From Faecalibacterium sp. I3-3-89 (GTDB lineage: Bacteria; Bacillota; Clostridia; Oscillospirales; Ruminococcaceae), in contig NZ_CP094468.1 in the NCBI RefSeq assembly GCF_023347275.1, forward strand, positions 1,364,001 to 1,428,000: a stretch of 64,000 nt of DNA. The letters are read 5' to 3'. A model generated the notes under the pieces. That model did no database searches. It had not been told where the DNA came from and worked only from the letters and a program-made list of their open reading frames with translations. Of the stretch, positions 25,653-34,830 are shown piece by piece; position 1 is the first letter of the stretch; every line of letters begins with the position of its first letter. A program made the translations under genes and the position numbers.

Positions 25653-26504
25653 TTATCTCCGGCTGCGCAGTTTCTGGTCGATGGCCTGAAACTGGTCCGC
25701 CCTGCTGAAGGTGACGAGCTGCACGATCTGGTCCGAAAGGCGGATCTCTGCCGTCGAACCGGCGCTGAGCGGATATTCCGCCGCACCATCGCAGCTCAGG
25801 AACACTTCGTTGTCCACCACCTGCCCGACACAGATGTTGATCTTCCGCTCCTGTGCAAAGACCATTGCCGGGCTGGTCAGGCTGTGGGGGCAGATGGGCG
25901 TGACGACAATGCCCTTGGTCTGCGAGTCAAGGATCGGCCCGCCTGCCGCCAGTGAATAGGCCGTAGAGCCGGTGGGCGTCGCTACGATGACGCCGTCTCC
26001 GCGATAATGCTCTACAAGGATGTCGTCGCAGTAGATGCTGAAATCGATGGCCTGCTGCAGGCGGCCTTTGGTCACGACCACGTCGTTGAGGGCATGGCCC
26101 TCCCAGTTCTCTTCGCCCAGCACCCGCACATAGAGCAGCATCCGGCTGTCCAGCAGATATTCGCCCCGCACCAGCGCCGCAAGCTTTTCCTCCATTTCAT
26201 CCACCTCGCAGGTGGCAAGGAAGCCGCAGCGGCCGATGTTGATGCCGAGGATGGGCTTCTGGTATTGAAGCGTAAGGTTCGCCTCATGCAGGATGGTGCC
26301 GTCGCCGCCGATGGTCAGGATAACATCGGTACGCGGGAGGCACTCTTCCAGCGGAAGGTACTGCACCCCATCGGCGCAGCAGGTCTCGTTCAGGTCATCC
26401 CGCATCAGGACGGTGGCCCCCTGCATCAGCAGGAGCTGTGCTGCCCGCTGGGCGGTGGCCACCGCCTGCTCTTTGCCGGGGTTTGGCGAAATGTAAACGG
26501 TCAT
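25653..26504 (-). CDS. nadK: NAD kinase
   Basis: Phosphorylates NAD to NADP. 283 aa from ATG 26504 (N-terminus MTVYISPNPG) with the signature GGDGT at 66-70, the NE/D region ALNDVVV and the GSTAYSLAAGGPI motif. The frame to 26600 overlaps tlyA and lacks a ribosome site. Lies 19 bp after tlyA. Confidence 0.96.
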   Translation of the reverse strand: MTVYISPNPGKEQAVATAQRAAQLLLMQGATVLMRDDLNETCCADGVQYLPLEECLPRTDVILTIGGDGTILHEANLTLQYQKPILGINIGRCGFLATCEVDEMEEKLAALVRGEYLLDSRMLLYVRVLGEENWEGHALNDVVVTKGRLQQAIDFSIYCDDILVEHYRGDGVIVATPTGSTAYSLAAGGPILDSQTKGIVVTPICPHSLTSPAMVFAQERKINICVGQVVDNEVFLSCDGAAEYPLSAGSTAEIRLSDQIVQLVTFSRADQFQAIDQKLRSRR

Positions 26505-26523
26505 ATGACGTCTCCCAGCCGAT

Positions 26524-27327
26524 TTATTTGTCCAGCGAGCTATGGCTTGCGGCCACGACCTGCTCGGCGACGGAATCATCCAGCACGCCGGGCTGCTCAC
26601 TCTTCTGGACGAACATCAGATACTCGATGTTCCCCTCCGGGCCTTTGACTGGGCTGAAATCCAACCCCCGCACAACGAAGCCGTTTGCGGCGGCATAGCC
26701 CATGGCGTTGTGCAGCACCTCGCGGTGGGTGGCAGGGTCACGGACGACACCGTTTTTGCCCACCTTCTCACGGCCTGCCTCGAACTGGGGCTTGACCAGA
26801 CAGACGCCCATCGCGTCCGGCGTCGTGATGGCCTGCGCCACCGGAAAGATGTGATGCAGCGAGATAAAAGACACGTCTACGCTGAAGAACTCCACTGGCT
26901 CGGCCAGCATATCCGGCGTGACATTGCGGATGTTGGTCCGCTCCATATTCACGACACGCTCGTCGGTGCGCAGGCTCCATGCCAGCTGGCCGTATCCCAC
27001 ATCCACAGCATAGACCTTGACGGCACCGTTCTGCAGCATACAGTCGGTAAAGCCGCCCGTGGACGCACCAATGTCCATACAGACCTTGCCGCGGGGGGTC
27101 AGCGGGAAACACTGCATCGCCTTTTCCAGCTTGAGTCCGCCCCGGCTGACGTATCCGATGTCGTGGCCGCGCACCTCGACCTTGGCATCTTCCTTTATCA
27201 TCTCACCAGCCTTGTCCACCTTCTGCTCGTTGACGAAGACGACACCGGCCATGATGAGAGCCTTGGCGCGCTCACGGCTCTGGATCATACCGTGCTGCAC
27301 CAGATATTGGTCCAAACGAATTTTCAA
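26524..27327 (-). CDS. tlyA: TlyA family rRNA (cytidine-2'-O)-methyltransferase / hemolysin-like
   Basis: 267-aa protein with an N-terminal S4 domain (RLDQYLVQHGMIQSRERAK) and an FtsJ-type SAM methyltransferase domain (DIGASTGGFTDCML, then DVSFISL). Members methylate rRNA; the hemolysin name is historical. Start is TTG 27327, with GAAAGGAG 9 bases upstream; it overlaps the dxs stop as TTGA, so translation is coupled. The upstream in-frame extension to 27531 lies in dxs and is rejected. Confidence 0.93.
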   Translation of the reverse strand: MKIRLDQYLVQHGMIQSRERAKALIMAGVVFVNEQKVDKAGEMIKEDAKVEVRGHDIGYVSRGGLKLEKAMQCFPLTPRGKVCMDIGASTGGFTDCMLQNGAVKVYAVDVGYGQLAWSLRTDERVVNMERTNIRNVTPDMLAEPVEFFSVDVSFISLHHIFPVAQAITTPDAMGVCLVKPQFEAGREKVGKNGVVRDPATHREVLHNAMGYAAANGFVVRGLDFSPVKGPEGNIEYLMFVQKSEQPGVLDDSVAEQVVAASHSSLDK

Positions 27328-29207
27328 AGTGTTTTCTCTCCTTTCGGGTCTGCCGCCTGCACGGCCTCGGCCAGATGCACCGCATCCAGCCCGGTCGCCT
27401 GCTTGATCTGGGGCACCGTCGCGTGGGGCAGGCTCAGCTCCCTCACCGCGCGGTGGATGTACCGGCCGCACCAGCCTGCATCCTGCAGAGCGCGGGCCAG
27501 ATGTTCGCCGATGCCACCGCAGGCTGCGCACTCTTCTGCCATCAGGACGATGGAGTAGGCTGAAAGCTCCTGCACCAGCTCTTTCCCGAACGGAAAGATG
27601 CGGACCAGCTTATACACATCGCAGGGGACACCCTCTTTTGCCAGCAGCTCTGCGGCGGCAAGGGCATCCTCCACCTCATCCGCATAGCTCACCAGCGCAG
27701 TCTTTGCACCCGGCAGAGAGACGAGCTTGTCGTACTCCCTGCCCGTGCAGCCGTATCCGGCCAAGACCTTGCTCTCGCCGCCGCGGGGGTAGCGGATGGC
27801 CCGAGGCCCCTGCATCTCATGCCGCAGCAGGATGGCCAGCCAGTACCGCAGCTCCTCATAGTTCGAGGGCGAGTAGATGGGCATTCCGACCTGACTGAGG
27901 AAGGTCGGGTCGTAGATGCCCTGATGGGTCTCCCCATCGCCGGGCACAAAACCTGCGCGGTCAACGGCAAAGACAACATTCTCCCGCAGCAGGCTGACAT
28001 CGTGGATGATCTGGTCATAGCTGCGCTGCAGGAAGGTCGAATAGATGCAGACCACCGGCAGCATCCCCTTGCTGGCAAGGCCGGCGGCGAAGGTCACGGC
28101 GTGTTGCTCAGCCATCCCGACGTCAAAGAAGCGCTCCGGGTGGGCGTGGCTGAAAAATTGCAGACCAGTGCCATATTTCATCGCCGCCGTGATGGCACAG
28201 AGGGTATCGTCCGCATCTCCGGCCTCACTGAGCGCACGGCCAAAGGCATTCGAGAACGACTCCGCCGGGGCGATCTCCGGGTCGGGGATGCCTGCCAGAT
28301 CGAACTTCGAGACGCCATGATAGTTGCCGGGATTCGACTCCGCCGGGGCATAGCCCTTGCCCTTCTTTGTCACAACATGGAGCAGCGTCGGCCCGGGCTG
28401 GGCACAGACCGTCTGCAGGATGCGCTCCAGCTCCGGCTCGTTGTGGCCGTCGATGAGGCCGAAATAATGGAATCCCATATCCTCGAAGATCGTGGAGTGA
28501 TACATGGCCCGGCGCACCACTTTTTTGCTGTTTTGCAGGGCAGTCTTGATGGGCGCACCGACGAGCGGCACCCCGCTCAGAAAGCTGTTGACGTTCTCCT
28601 TTGCCGTGAAATAACGGGTCGTGGTGCGCAGATGGCCCAGATACCCTGCCAGTGCGCCGACATTGTGGGAGATGGACATCTTGTTGTCATTGAGAATGAC
28701 CATCAGATTGTCCAGCTTGCCGATGTTGTTCATTCCCTCGTAGACCATGCCGCCGGTAAAGGCACCATCGCCGATGATGGCCACCACATGGCCCGGCTCG
28801 CCCTTGAGCTTTTTGGCCCATGCGATGCCGATGGCGACCGATAGGGCGGTGTTGCCGTGCCCGGCGATAAAAGCATCGTGAACGCTCTCATTCGGGTTTG
28901 GGAAACCCGAAAGGCCGTCCAGCTGCCGCAGGGTGCCGAAGCGCTTGTACCGTCCGGTCAGCAGTTTGTGGGTGTAGCACTGATGGCCCACATCGAAAAC
29001 GAACGCATCCCGGGGGGTCTCAAAGATGCGATGGAGCGCGACCGTCAGCTCGACTGCGCCGAGGTTGGAAGCAAGATGTCCGCCCGTTTTGGATACGCTG
29101 TCCAGCAGAAATTGACGAATTTCCCCGCAGAGCTGCTGGATCTGTGCACTGTTCAAGCGCTTCAGGTCACTTGGCTGTGAAATATTCTGAAGCAGTGAAG
29201 GATGCAT
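27324..29207 (-). CDS. dxs: 1-deoxy-D-xylulose-5-phosphate synthase
   Basis: Thiamine-diphosphate enzyme that joins pyruvate and glyceraldehyde 3-phosphate, the entry to the MEP isoprenoid pathway. 627 aa with catalytic His in GGHLASNLG (about 43), the ThDP motif GDGA (146-149) to NN (160-161) and the transketolase pyrimidine domain with DVGMAEQHAV. ATG 29207 follows GAGGAGG. With ispA upstream it supplies prenyl diphosphates for quinone or cell-wall carriers. Confidence 0.97.
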   Translation of the reverse strand: MHPSLLQNISQPSDLKRLNSAQIQQLCGEIRQFLLDSVSKTGGHLASNLGAVELTVALHRIFETPRDAFVFDVGHQCYTHKLLTGRYKRFGTLRQLDGLSGFPNPNESVHDAFIAGHGNTALSVAIGIAWAKKLKGEPGHVVAIIGDGAFTGGMVYEGMNNIGKLDNLMVILNDNKMSISHNVGALAGYLGHLRTTTRYFTAKENVNSFLSGVPLVGAPIKTALQNSKKVVRRAMYHSTIFEDMGFHYFGLIDGHNEPELERILQTVCAQPGPTLLHVVTKKGKGYAPAESNPGNYHGVSKFDLAGIPDPEIAPAESFSNAFGRALSEAGDADDTLCAITAAMKYGTGLQFFSHAHPERFFDVGMAEQHAVTFAAGLASKGMLPVVCIYSTFLQRSYDQIIHDVSLLRENVVFAVDRAGFVPGDGETHQGIYDPTFLSQVGMPIYSPSNYEELRYWLAILLRHEMQGPRAIRYPRGGESKVLAGYGCTGREYDKLVSLPGAKTALVSYADEVEDALAAAELLAKEGVPCDVYKLVRIFPFGKELVQELSAYSIVLMAEECAACGGIGEHLARALQDAGWCGRYIHRAVRELSLPHATVPQIKQATGLDAVHLAEAVQAADPKGEKTL

Positions 29208-29331
29208 AAAGTGACCGTCCTCCTCACATTTCAAATTCCGGATGATTTCAACACAGAAGTCATTTTTGCAGGCAGGGTGGTCTTCTGAAAAACCGCCCGG
29301 ATGGGGCACTGCTTATGAAAACAACTTCTTA

Positions 29332-29802
29332 TTAGAGGTGCATCGGATACAAAAAGCCGACGACGACGCCGACGACCATGCCTGCCATGACCTGCAGCGG
29401 CGTGTGTCCGACCATCTCCTTCAGATGCATATTCTGAAGGAAGGGAGCGTTTTTTTCGCTGATGTCGATCCACTCCTCGATCATCTGGTTGAGCACCTTT
29501 GCCTGTTCGCCGGTCTCGTGGCGCACGCCCATTGCATCGTGCATGGTGATGATGGCGACTACGCTGGCCACTGCAAAGATAGCCGAGCTGATGCCCTCGC
29601 TGCGGGCGGCGGCAATGACCATCGCACAGACCGTGGCGCTGTGGGCGCTGGGCATGCCACCATCGCCCCACATCCGTTCGAGCTGGAATTTGCCCAGCAG
29701 GATGAAGTTGATGATCGTCTTCAGCACCTGCGCGACGAACCAGCTTACGATGGAGACCGTCAGTATCTCGTTGACCGAGAACAATTCCTTGATCAGTTGC
29801 AT
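29332..29802 (-). CDS. Divergent PAP2 family membrane protein (DUF212/YuiD-like)
   Basis: 156-aa integral membrane protein with four hydrophobic segments and the family motif GGMPSAHSA (about residues 48-56) plus HDAMGVRHETG further on, a degenerate acid-phosphatase signature. The His of SAH is kept. Probably acts on a lipid phosphate; its placement between ispA and dxs suggests a prenyl phosphate substrate, which is only inference. GAAGGAG precedes ATG 29802. About 120 bp separate it from dxs. Confidence 0.85.
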   Translation of the reverse strand: MQLIKELFSVNEILTVSIVSWFVAQVLKTIINFILLGKFQLERMWGDGGMPSAHSATVCAMVIAAARSEGISSAIFAVASVVAIITMHDAMGVRHETGEQAKVLNQMIEEWIDISEKNAPFLQNMHLKEMVGHTPLQVMAGMVVGVVVGFLYPMHL

Positions 29803-29888
29803 TGTTTGTTCTCCTTCTTGAATTTTATCGCATTCCCGCAGCCGACGTCATAAGCGCCGCATCTGCCCTATCGTCCCAGATACGATGC

Positions 29889-30779
29889 TCAGCTGCGGCG
29901 GGCCAGCAGCGTGCGGGCCAGCTGCTCCAGAAAAGCGCTCTTTTCGCCGAATGCGTTATGCAGCGCCACACAGGTCTCATCGTTCAGTTTCTCCGCCAGC
30001 TGCATCGCTCCGTCCGCGCCGAACAGGGTGACGAAGGTCGTCTTACCGTTCTCGCTGTCGCTGCCGATGGGCTTGCCCAGCTGCTCGGCGGTGCTGGTCA
30101 CATCCAGCACATCGTCCACGATCTGGAACACTAGGCCGATGCCGTAGGCGTAGGCTTCCAGCGCTTTGCGCTGGGCCTCGTCGGCCTGTGCCGCCGCGCC
30201 GCCCATCTGGATGGCCGCATTGATGAGCGCCCCCGTCTTGTGGCGGTGGATGAGGCGGAGCTGTTCTTCCGTAGCGGCGAGCGCCTCGTATTTCAGGTCA
30301 AGCTCCTGTCCGTACACCATGCCCCGGCTCCCGGCCCCTGCGCCGAGCGCCTGTGCTGCGCAGACGCAGACCGATGCCGGAGCGGGCGCACCGGCCACAG
30401 CCTCGAAGGCCTCCGTCAGCAGCACATCGCCCGCCAGCATGGCAGTAGACTCTCCGAATGCCTTGTGGCAGGAGGGCTTGCCCCGGCGCATATCGTCATT
30501 GTCCATGCAGGGCAGGTCGTCGTGGATGAGCGAATAGCAGTGCAGCATTTCAACGGCCGCTGCAAACTGTTCCGCCGCCTCGGCGCTGCCGTGGAGCATA
30601 TCGCACACGGCCAGCACCAGCACGGCCCGGATGCGTTTGCCGCCGCCCATCAGGCTGTAGCGTGCCGCACGGCAGACCTCAGACTCCTCGGGCAGATAGC
30701 GCTCGCACGCCCGGTTCAGGGCTTCTTCTGCACGGGCCAGATATTCGCCGTACTGCTTTTTATACTCGGTGCTCTCCAT
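29889..30779 (-). CDS. ispA: Farnesyl diphosphate synthase (polyprenyl synthetase)
   Basis: Adds isopentenyl diphosphate to allylic diphosphates to form C15 (or C20) chains. 296 aa with GGGKRIR at 45-51, first Asp-rich motif DDLPCMDNDD at 87-96 and the second, DDVLDVTS, near 228. GGGAGG lies 8 bases before ATG 30779; the longer frame overlaps xseB. Follows xseB by 22 bp. Confidence 0.96.
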   Translation of the reverse strand: MESTEYKKQYGEYLARAEEALNRACERYLPEESEVCRAARYSLMGGGKRIRAVLVLAVCDMLHGSAEAAEQFAAAVEMLHCYSLIHDDLPCMDNDDMRRGKPSCHKAFGESTAMLAGDVLLTEAFEAVAGAPAPASVCVCAAQALGAGAGSRGMVYGQELDLKYEALAATEEQLRLIHRHKTGALINAAIQMGGAAAQADEAQRKALEAYAYGIGLVFQIVDDVLDVTSTAEQLGKPIGSDSENGKTTFVTLFGADGAMQLAEKLNDETCVALHNAFGEKSAFLEQLARTLLARRS

Positions 30780-30801
30780 TATGATTCCTCCCTGCGGGCT
30801 G

Positions 30802-31026
30802 TTATGATTCTTTGGGTTCTGCCTCTGCCTTTTCGCTGCGGGCAGCGTCGATCTCCTCCATCTGGAGCGACGCCTTTTCCAGCGCAGCATGGCAGTATTC
30901 CATCAGCGAAGCCGCTTCTGCATAAAGCTTGACCGACTCCGTAAGGGTCGTCTCCTCGCTCTGCATCTGGCTCAGGATGGTTTCCAGACGGGCCATGCCG
31001 TCCTCAAAGCTTTTGGGTGCTCTCAT
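30802..31026 (-). CDS. xseB: Exodeoxyribonuclease VII small subunit
   Basis: 74-aa helical protein with the family core FEDGMARLETILSQM and an acidic C-terminus. It partners XseA in a single-strand exonuclease. Its start overlaps the xseA stop by 23 bp, giving coupled translation and a fixed ratio. Confidence 0.95.
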   Translation of the reverse strand: MRAPKSFEDGMARLETILSQMQSEETTLTESVKLYAEAASLMEYCHAALEKASLQMEEIDAARSEKAEAEPKES

Positions 31027-32227
31027 TCAGTTCCTCCACGGACAAGACCGTACATTCTGCCGTATGCGCTGCGCCGCGCAGGGTGATCCGGTCGCCCGTA
31101 GAAAGGGCGTCCGCGCTGCACAGCCTGTTTTTGCTGTCGTATACCATCGCGTAGCCGCGCCCCAGCACCCGGTAGGGGCTGAGGGAGTCGGCCAGCGCGG
31201 CAGCATGACGAAGCTGATTTGTTCGCTTCTGGATGCCGCTCCGGGCTGCATCCTCAAGTTCTTTTTGGTATGCCTCGAGCTTTGTCTGCCCGGCGGTCAG
31301 CGTCCGGCGGGTCATGTCGCGGGAAAGCTGCTGCCCGGCCCTTTCCAGACGCCCCGATGCCGCAGCAAAACGGCTCTGCAAGGTGCTCTGGCAGCGCTGT
31401 TCCAGCTGAAGCAGTACCCGCAGAAGCTCTGCACGGTCGGGAACCGCTAGCTCTGCCGCTGCCGACGGCGTCGGTGCACGGCGGTCCGCCACGAAATCCA
31501 GAATGGTAAAGTCGATCTCGTGTCCGATGGCGCTGATGAGCGGCACTTTGCAGCGGTACGCCGCCCGGGCGATGACCTCGGCGTTGAAGACCCAGAGGTC
31601 TTCCCGGCTGCCGCCGCCCCGGGCCACAATGATCTCATCCACTTTCCCGCTCCGGTCCAGCCGCCCGATGGCGTCGGCGACCTGCTGCGCGGCCTCAAAG
31701 CCCTGCACGCTGACCGGGCAGAGCAATAGCTTTGCTGCCGGCCAGCGTCGGCTGATGACATTGCGGATGTCCTGCAGTGCCGCACCGGTCTTGCTGGTGA
31801 CGATGCCGATGCATTTGGGGTAAGCGGGCAGAGGCTTTTTATGCTCTGCCGCGAAAAGTCCCTCCTGCTCGAGCTTGGCTTTCAGCTGCTCAAAGGCCAG
31901 CTGCGCCGCGCCGATGCCGTCCGGGAACATCTCGTTGACGTAGACCTGAAACGCGCCGTCCCGCTCGTAAAGAGTAGCACGGCAGCGCACGACCACCTTC
32001 ATGCCTTCCTCAGGCCGGAAGCCGAGCCGCCTTGCATCCGAGCGGAACATCACCGCCTTGACGCTGGCAGCTGCGTCCCGAAGGGAAAAATAGCAGTGGC
32101 CGCTGCGGGCATTCTGTACAAAGTTTGCGATCTCGCCCCGCAGCGCCAGATCAAACAGGATGTCGTTTGCATCCAGCAGGGTCTTGACGTACTGGTTCAG
32201 GGCAGAGACAGAGATCACTTCAGCCAT
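31004..32227 (-). CDS. xseA: Exodeoxyribonuclease VII large subunit
   Basis: 407-aa catalytic subunit: N-terminal OB-fold (SVSALNQYVKTLLDAN onward, to about 100), the catalytic domain with IARGGGSREDLW near 190 and GHEID-x-T near 235, and a coiled-coil C-terminus. ATG 32227 lies 13 bp inside the preceding TsaD-like gene. The 97 in-frame codons upstream belong to a shadow frame of that gene. Confidence 0.96.
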   Translation of the reverse strand: MAEVISVSALNQYVKTLLDANDILFDLALRGEIANFVQNARSGHCYFSLRDAAASVKAVMFRSDARRLGFRPEEGMKVVVRCRATLYERDGAFQVYVNEMFPDGIGAAQLAFEQLKAKLEQEGLFAAEHKKPLPAYPKCIGIVTSKTGAALQDIRNVISRRWPAAKLLLCPVSVQGFEAAQQVADAIGRLDRSGKVDEIIVARGGGSREDLWVFNAEVIARAAYRCKVPLISAIGHEIDFTILDFVADRRAPTPSAAAELAVPDRAELLRVLLQLEQRCQSTLQSRFAAASGRLERAGQQLSRDMTRRTLTAGQTKLEAYQKELEDAARSGIQKRTNQLRHAAALADSLSPYRVLGRGYAMVYDSKNRLCSADALSTGDRITLRGAAHTAECTVLSVEELNESTQKL

Positions 32228-33156
32228 AGACCGGCCTCCCGTGCCGCAAGAATGGACACGCCGATGGCGTTGTCGCTGGAATACTGTCCGGGCACAAAAT
32301 ACACCTGCGGAAGGCGCTGCTGCACCCAGCTGCGGATGATGTCGCTGCTCATGACGCCGCCTGCGCAGACCACCGTCAGCCCGGGATATTCCTTCTGGGC
32401 AGCCTTGGTCATCCTGACCACCGTATCCGCCACGCAGAGCAGACAGTATTTGCAGACATAGGCGGGGCTTTTGCCCGCCGCCAGCAGGGCGTTGCACTGG
32501 TTCTCCAGCCCGGAAAGGCTGCATTCCATCCCTCGGACGCTGGATTTCGGTTTGATGGTCTCCTCACATTCAGCGGCCAGACGGGAGACCTCCGCGCCAG
32601 CCGGGAACCCAAAGCCCAGCTTGACGCCCACACGGTCCACTGCCTGTCCGGCGTAGAGGTCGGAGCTTGTGCCCAGCGTCTCGATATGCTTCACCTCATC
32701 GCAGAGGAGAAGGTCGGTGGTGCCGCCGGAGATGTGGAAGAGCAGCGTTTTCTCGCGGAAGAGCGTCTCCCCTTTGGCGGCAAACAGTGCCGCCGCTGCG
32801 TGGCCCTGCTGATGGGTCGTGCGGACAAGAGGGATCCCCCGGGCCAAAGCGAATGCCTCAGCGGCGCTGACGCCTGCCAGAAAGCAGGGCATATAGCTGC
32901 CCTCCACCGGACGGGGCTTTTCCGACACGCCCACGGCACAGATCTGGGTCAGGTCAAATTCGCCGCCCAGCTCTGCCATCATCGCAGGCAGAGCCGCCGT
33001 GTGATGAAACAGCGCATCGCTCTGGCGCAGGCCAAGCTGGCCCTCCTTGACCGGAAGAAAACGCTTTTTTGCGCAAACAACCTCTCCGGCTGTATCAAAG
33101 ACGGCCAGAGAGGTTGCATAGTTGCTGGTGTCGATGCCCAGCGTATAACTGCTCAC
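32215..33156 (-). CDS. TsaD/Kae1-like protein (peptidase M22 paralogue)
   Basis: 313-aa ASKHA-fold protein with the phosphate-binding DTSNYATS at the N-terminus, the metal-binding H-x3-H pair His115/His119, ISGGTTDLL, and VCAGGVMSS near the end, so the Kae1 active site looks complete. It diverges from ordinary TsaD in spacing and lacks the usual GPGL context. GTG 33156 overlaps the nusB stop as GTGA. It sits in the nusB-xseA interval as in other clostridia. The regular tsaD is expected elsewhere; what this paralogue modifies is unknown. Confidence 0.8.
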   Translation of the reverse strand: MSSYTLGIDTSNYATSLAVFDTAGEVVCAKKRFLPVKEGQLGLRQSDALFHHTAALPAMMAELGGEFDLTQICAVGVSEKPRPVEGSYMPCFLAGVSAAEAFALARGIPLVRTTHQQGHAAAALFAAKGETLFREKTLLFHISGGTTDLLLCDEVKHIETLGTSSDLYAGQAVDRVGVKLGFGFPAGAEVSRLAAECEETIKPKSSVRGMECSLSGLENQCNALLAAGKSPAYVCKYCLLCVADTVVRMTKAAQKEYPGLTVVCAGGVMSSDIIRSWVQQRLPQVYFVPGQYSSDNAIGVSILAAREAGLWLK

Positions 33157-33587
33157 AGCTGCTCGGACTCTGCGTCCAGACCCTGTTCCCGTGCCACAGT
33201 GCCCAGCAGACCGTTGACGAACTGATAATCCTCGTCTGCGCCATACTTTTTGGTCAGCTCGACGGCCTCGTTGATGACAACGCCGGGCTTCTTCTCATCG
33301 CCGTACAGCATCTCGGCCAGACCCAGACGAAGCACAGTCAGGCTCACGCGGGGCAGGCGCTCCATCGTCCAGTTGCGCAGATGGGCGCTGATGAGGTCGT
33401 CCACCTCGGCGGAGTGCTCGTAGTAGGCCCGCAGCAGACGCTGTCCGAACACATCCACGGGGTGCTCTTCGTCGCACTCGTGGTGGTTGTCCAGAGCCTC
33501 CTGCAGGGGGATGTCACCAAAGGTCTGAGAAAATGCCAGCAGAAATGCATTTTCGCGTGCTTCACGGCGGGGCAGAATATTTTCCAT
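33153..33587 (-). CDS. nusB: Transcription antitermination factor NusB
   Basis: 144-aa all-helical protein that binds boxA RNA with NusE for rRNA antitermination. Family features: RREARENAFLLAFSQ at the N-terminus, a central LRLGLAEMLY, and VINEAVELTKKYG plus FVNGLLG near the C-terminus. GAGAGG lies before ATG 33587; the frame up to 33734 overlaps asp23 and is rejected. Confidence 0.96.
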   Translation of the reverse strand: MENILPRREARENAFLLAFSQTFGDIPLQEALDNHHECDEEHPVDVFGQRLLRAYYEHSAEVDDLISAHLRNWTMERLPRVSLTVLRLGLAEMLYGDEKKPGVVINEAVELTKKYGADEDYQFVNGLLGTVAREQGLDAESEQL

Positions 33588-33666
33588 AATGTTCCTCTCA
33601 CAGCGGCAAAGCCTTCCCTTTTGCGGGAAGGCTGACCGCATCTTTGTTTTCGTTTTCGTTCTCGGC

Positions 33667-34038
33667 TCAGGCCTGCGGCTCAGCCGCCGGGGCCAGACCG
33701 GCAATGACAAGGTCAACACGGCTGACCGTAACATTGGTCATGTTCTGGACGGCAGACTTGACGTTCTCCTGCACCTTCTCGGCCACAGCCGGGATGCGTG
33801 CGCCAAAGGCCGCCACAATTTCCAGAGTGATCTCTGCCGTGCCATCCCGCATCTCTACGGTGACGGGCGACTGGACGTTGGCACGCTCCAGAAGGTCTTT
33901 CACCTTCCGGTTCTGCTTGCCGCAGGACACTTCTGCCACGCCCTCGATCTCCAGCGCTGCACAACGAGCGATCTTGCCGATGACCTCCGTGGAGATCTGC
34001 AGACTGCCGCCCTTCAGATCCATATTCTGTAAATCCAT
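33667..34038 (-). CDS. Asp23/Gls24 family envelope stress protein
   Basis: 123-aa cytoplasmic protein with the DUF322 core: GSLQISTEVIGKIARCAALEIEGV pattern at the N-terminus and a hydrophobic beta-hairpin VTVEMRDGTAEITLEIV. ATG 34038 has GGAGGG 7 bases upstream, better than ATG 34053. Lies between the spoIIIA operon and nusB, the standard clostridial location, and has its own strong promoter at 34130-34158. Confidence 0.93.
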   Translation of the reverse strand: MDLQNMDLKGGSLQISTEVIGKIARCAALEIEGVAEVSCGKQNRKVKDLLERANVQSPVTVEMRDGTAEITLEIVAAFGARIPAVAEKVQENVKSAVQNMTNVTVSRVDLVIAGLAPAAEPQA

Positions 34039-34129
34039 TCTATGGCCCTCCATCCAAAATGAGCGAACGCCCATTTTATTTTGTGCGATCCATGCAAAAG
34101 GCAAAGCCCTTTGCAAAACCTTTGATGTC

Positions 34130-34158
34130 ATTATACCATTTTCTCCGGTTTTATACAA
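34130..34158 (-). promoter_or_regulatory. Sigma-A promoter for the asp23-nusB-...-recN series
   Basis: On the minus strand TTGTAT (34158-34153), 17-base spacer, perfect TATAAT (34135-34130), in the gap after spoIIIAH. It uncouples the housekeeping series from the sporulation operon. Confidence 0.8.
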
Positions 34159-34162
34159 CACC

Positions 34163-34783
34163 TTACTTCACTTCCACCACAGTAATATTCTGCGCAGTCA
34201 CCTCGCTCTTGCTGAGGACGATGTCTCTTATCTGAGCCACCTGTGCCGCGGTCAGGGCGTCGCCGGAGGTCATGACGGTCAGGTCTGCCCGGCCGGACTG
34301 CAAAAAGCAGAGGCAGTCGGCAAAGCCCTTCGCCTTGACCAGCGTTTCGATCTCGTTCTCGGCGTTGAGGTCCTCGAGGTTTGCGGTCATCTGCCGGGTG
34401 CAGTCCTTTTTCTCCTCGGCGGAGAGGCCCGAGGTCTTGAGAGTCTTCTGGATGGTGTCCATCGCTTCATCGTGGGCTTTCTGGCGCTTGAGACGGGCTT
34501 CTTCGAAGAATTTTGCCCCTGCATCGTTGGCTACGCTGACAAGCTGGGCCTCGCCGTAATTCTTGTTGGCGCTGGATACGGCCTCGGCCTCCGTCATCAG
34601 CCCGTCGGTGACAGGCGAAGCCACCGGCTCTCCCTCCACGGCCACCGCCGAGACGTTGACGGCCTCCTCATCCACCCCGATGCCGGTGCGGGCGTACTGC
34701 CAGTTGAGGTATACTGCCACGACCAGCGCCGCCGCAAGGGTCAGCGCAGTGACCCTGCGTGTATTTTTGGTGATAGCTCTCAT
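34163..34783 (-). CDS. spoIIIAH: Stage III sporulation protein AH
   Basis: 206-aa protein with one N-terminal membrane segment (about residues 12-28) and an extracytoplasmic helix-rich region ending in a ring-building-motif-like C-terminus (GFADCLCFL through ITVVEVK). In spore formers it forms a channel with SpoIIQ across the mother cell-forespore space. AAGGAGGAG lies before ATG 34783; the frame to 34957 overlaps spoIIIAG. Last gene of the eight-gene operon. Confidence 0.9.
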   Translation of the reverse strand: MRAITKNTRRVTALTLAAALVVAVYLNWQYARTGIGVDEEAVNVSAVAVEGEPVASPVTDGLMTEAEAVSSANKNYGEAQLVSVANDAGAKFFEEARLKRQKAHDEAMDTIQKTLKTSGLSAEEKKDCTRQMTANLEDLNAENEIETLVKAKGFADCLCFLQSGRADLTVMTSGDALTAAQVAQIRDIVLSKSEVTAQNITVVEVK

Positions 34784-34830
34784 CCGTGTCTCCTCCTTGC
34801 ATATTTCATGGTTCTCATAGCTGCAAAAAA

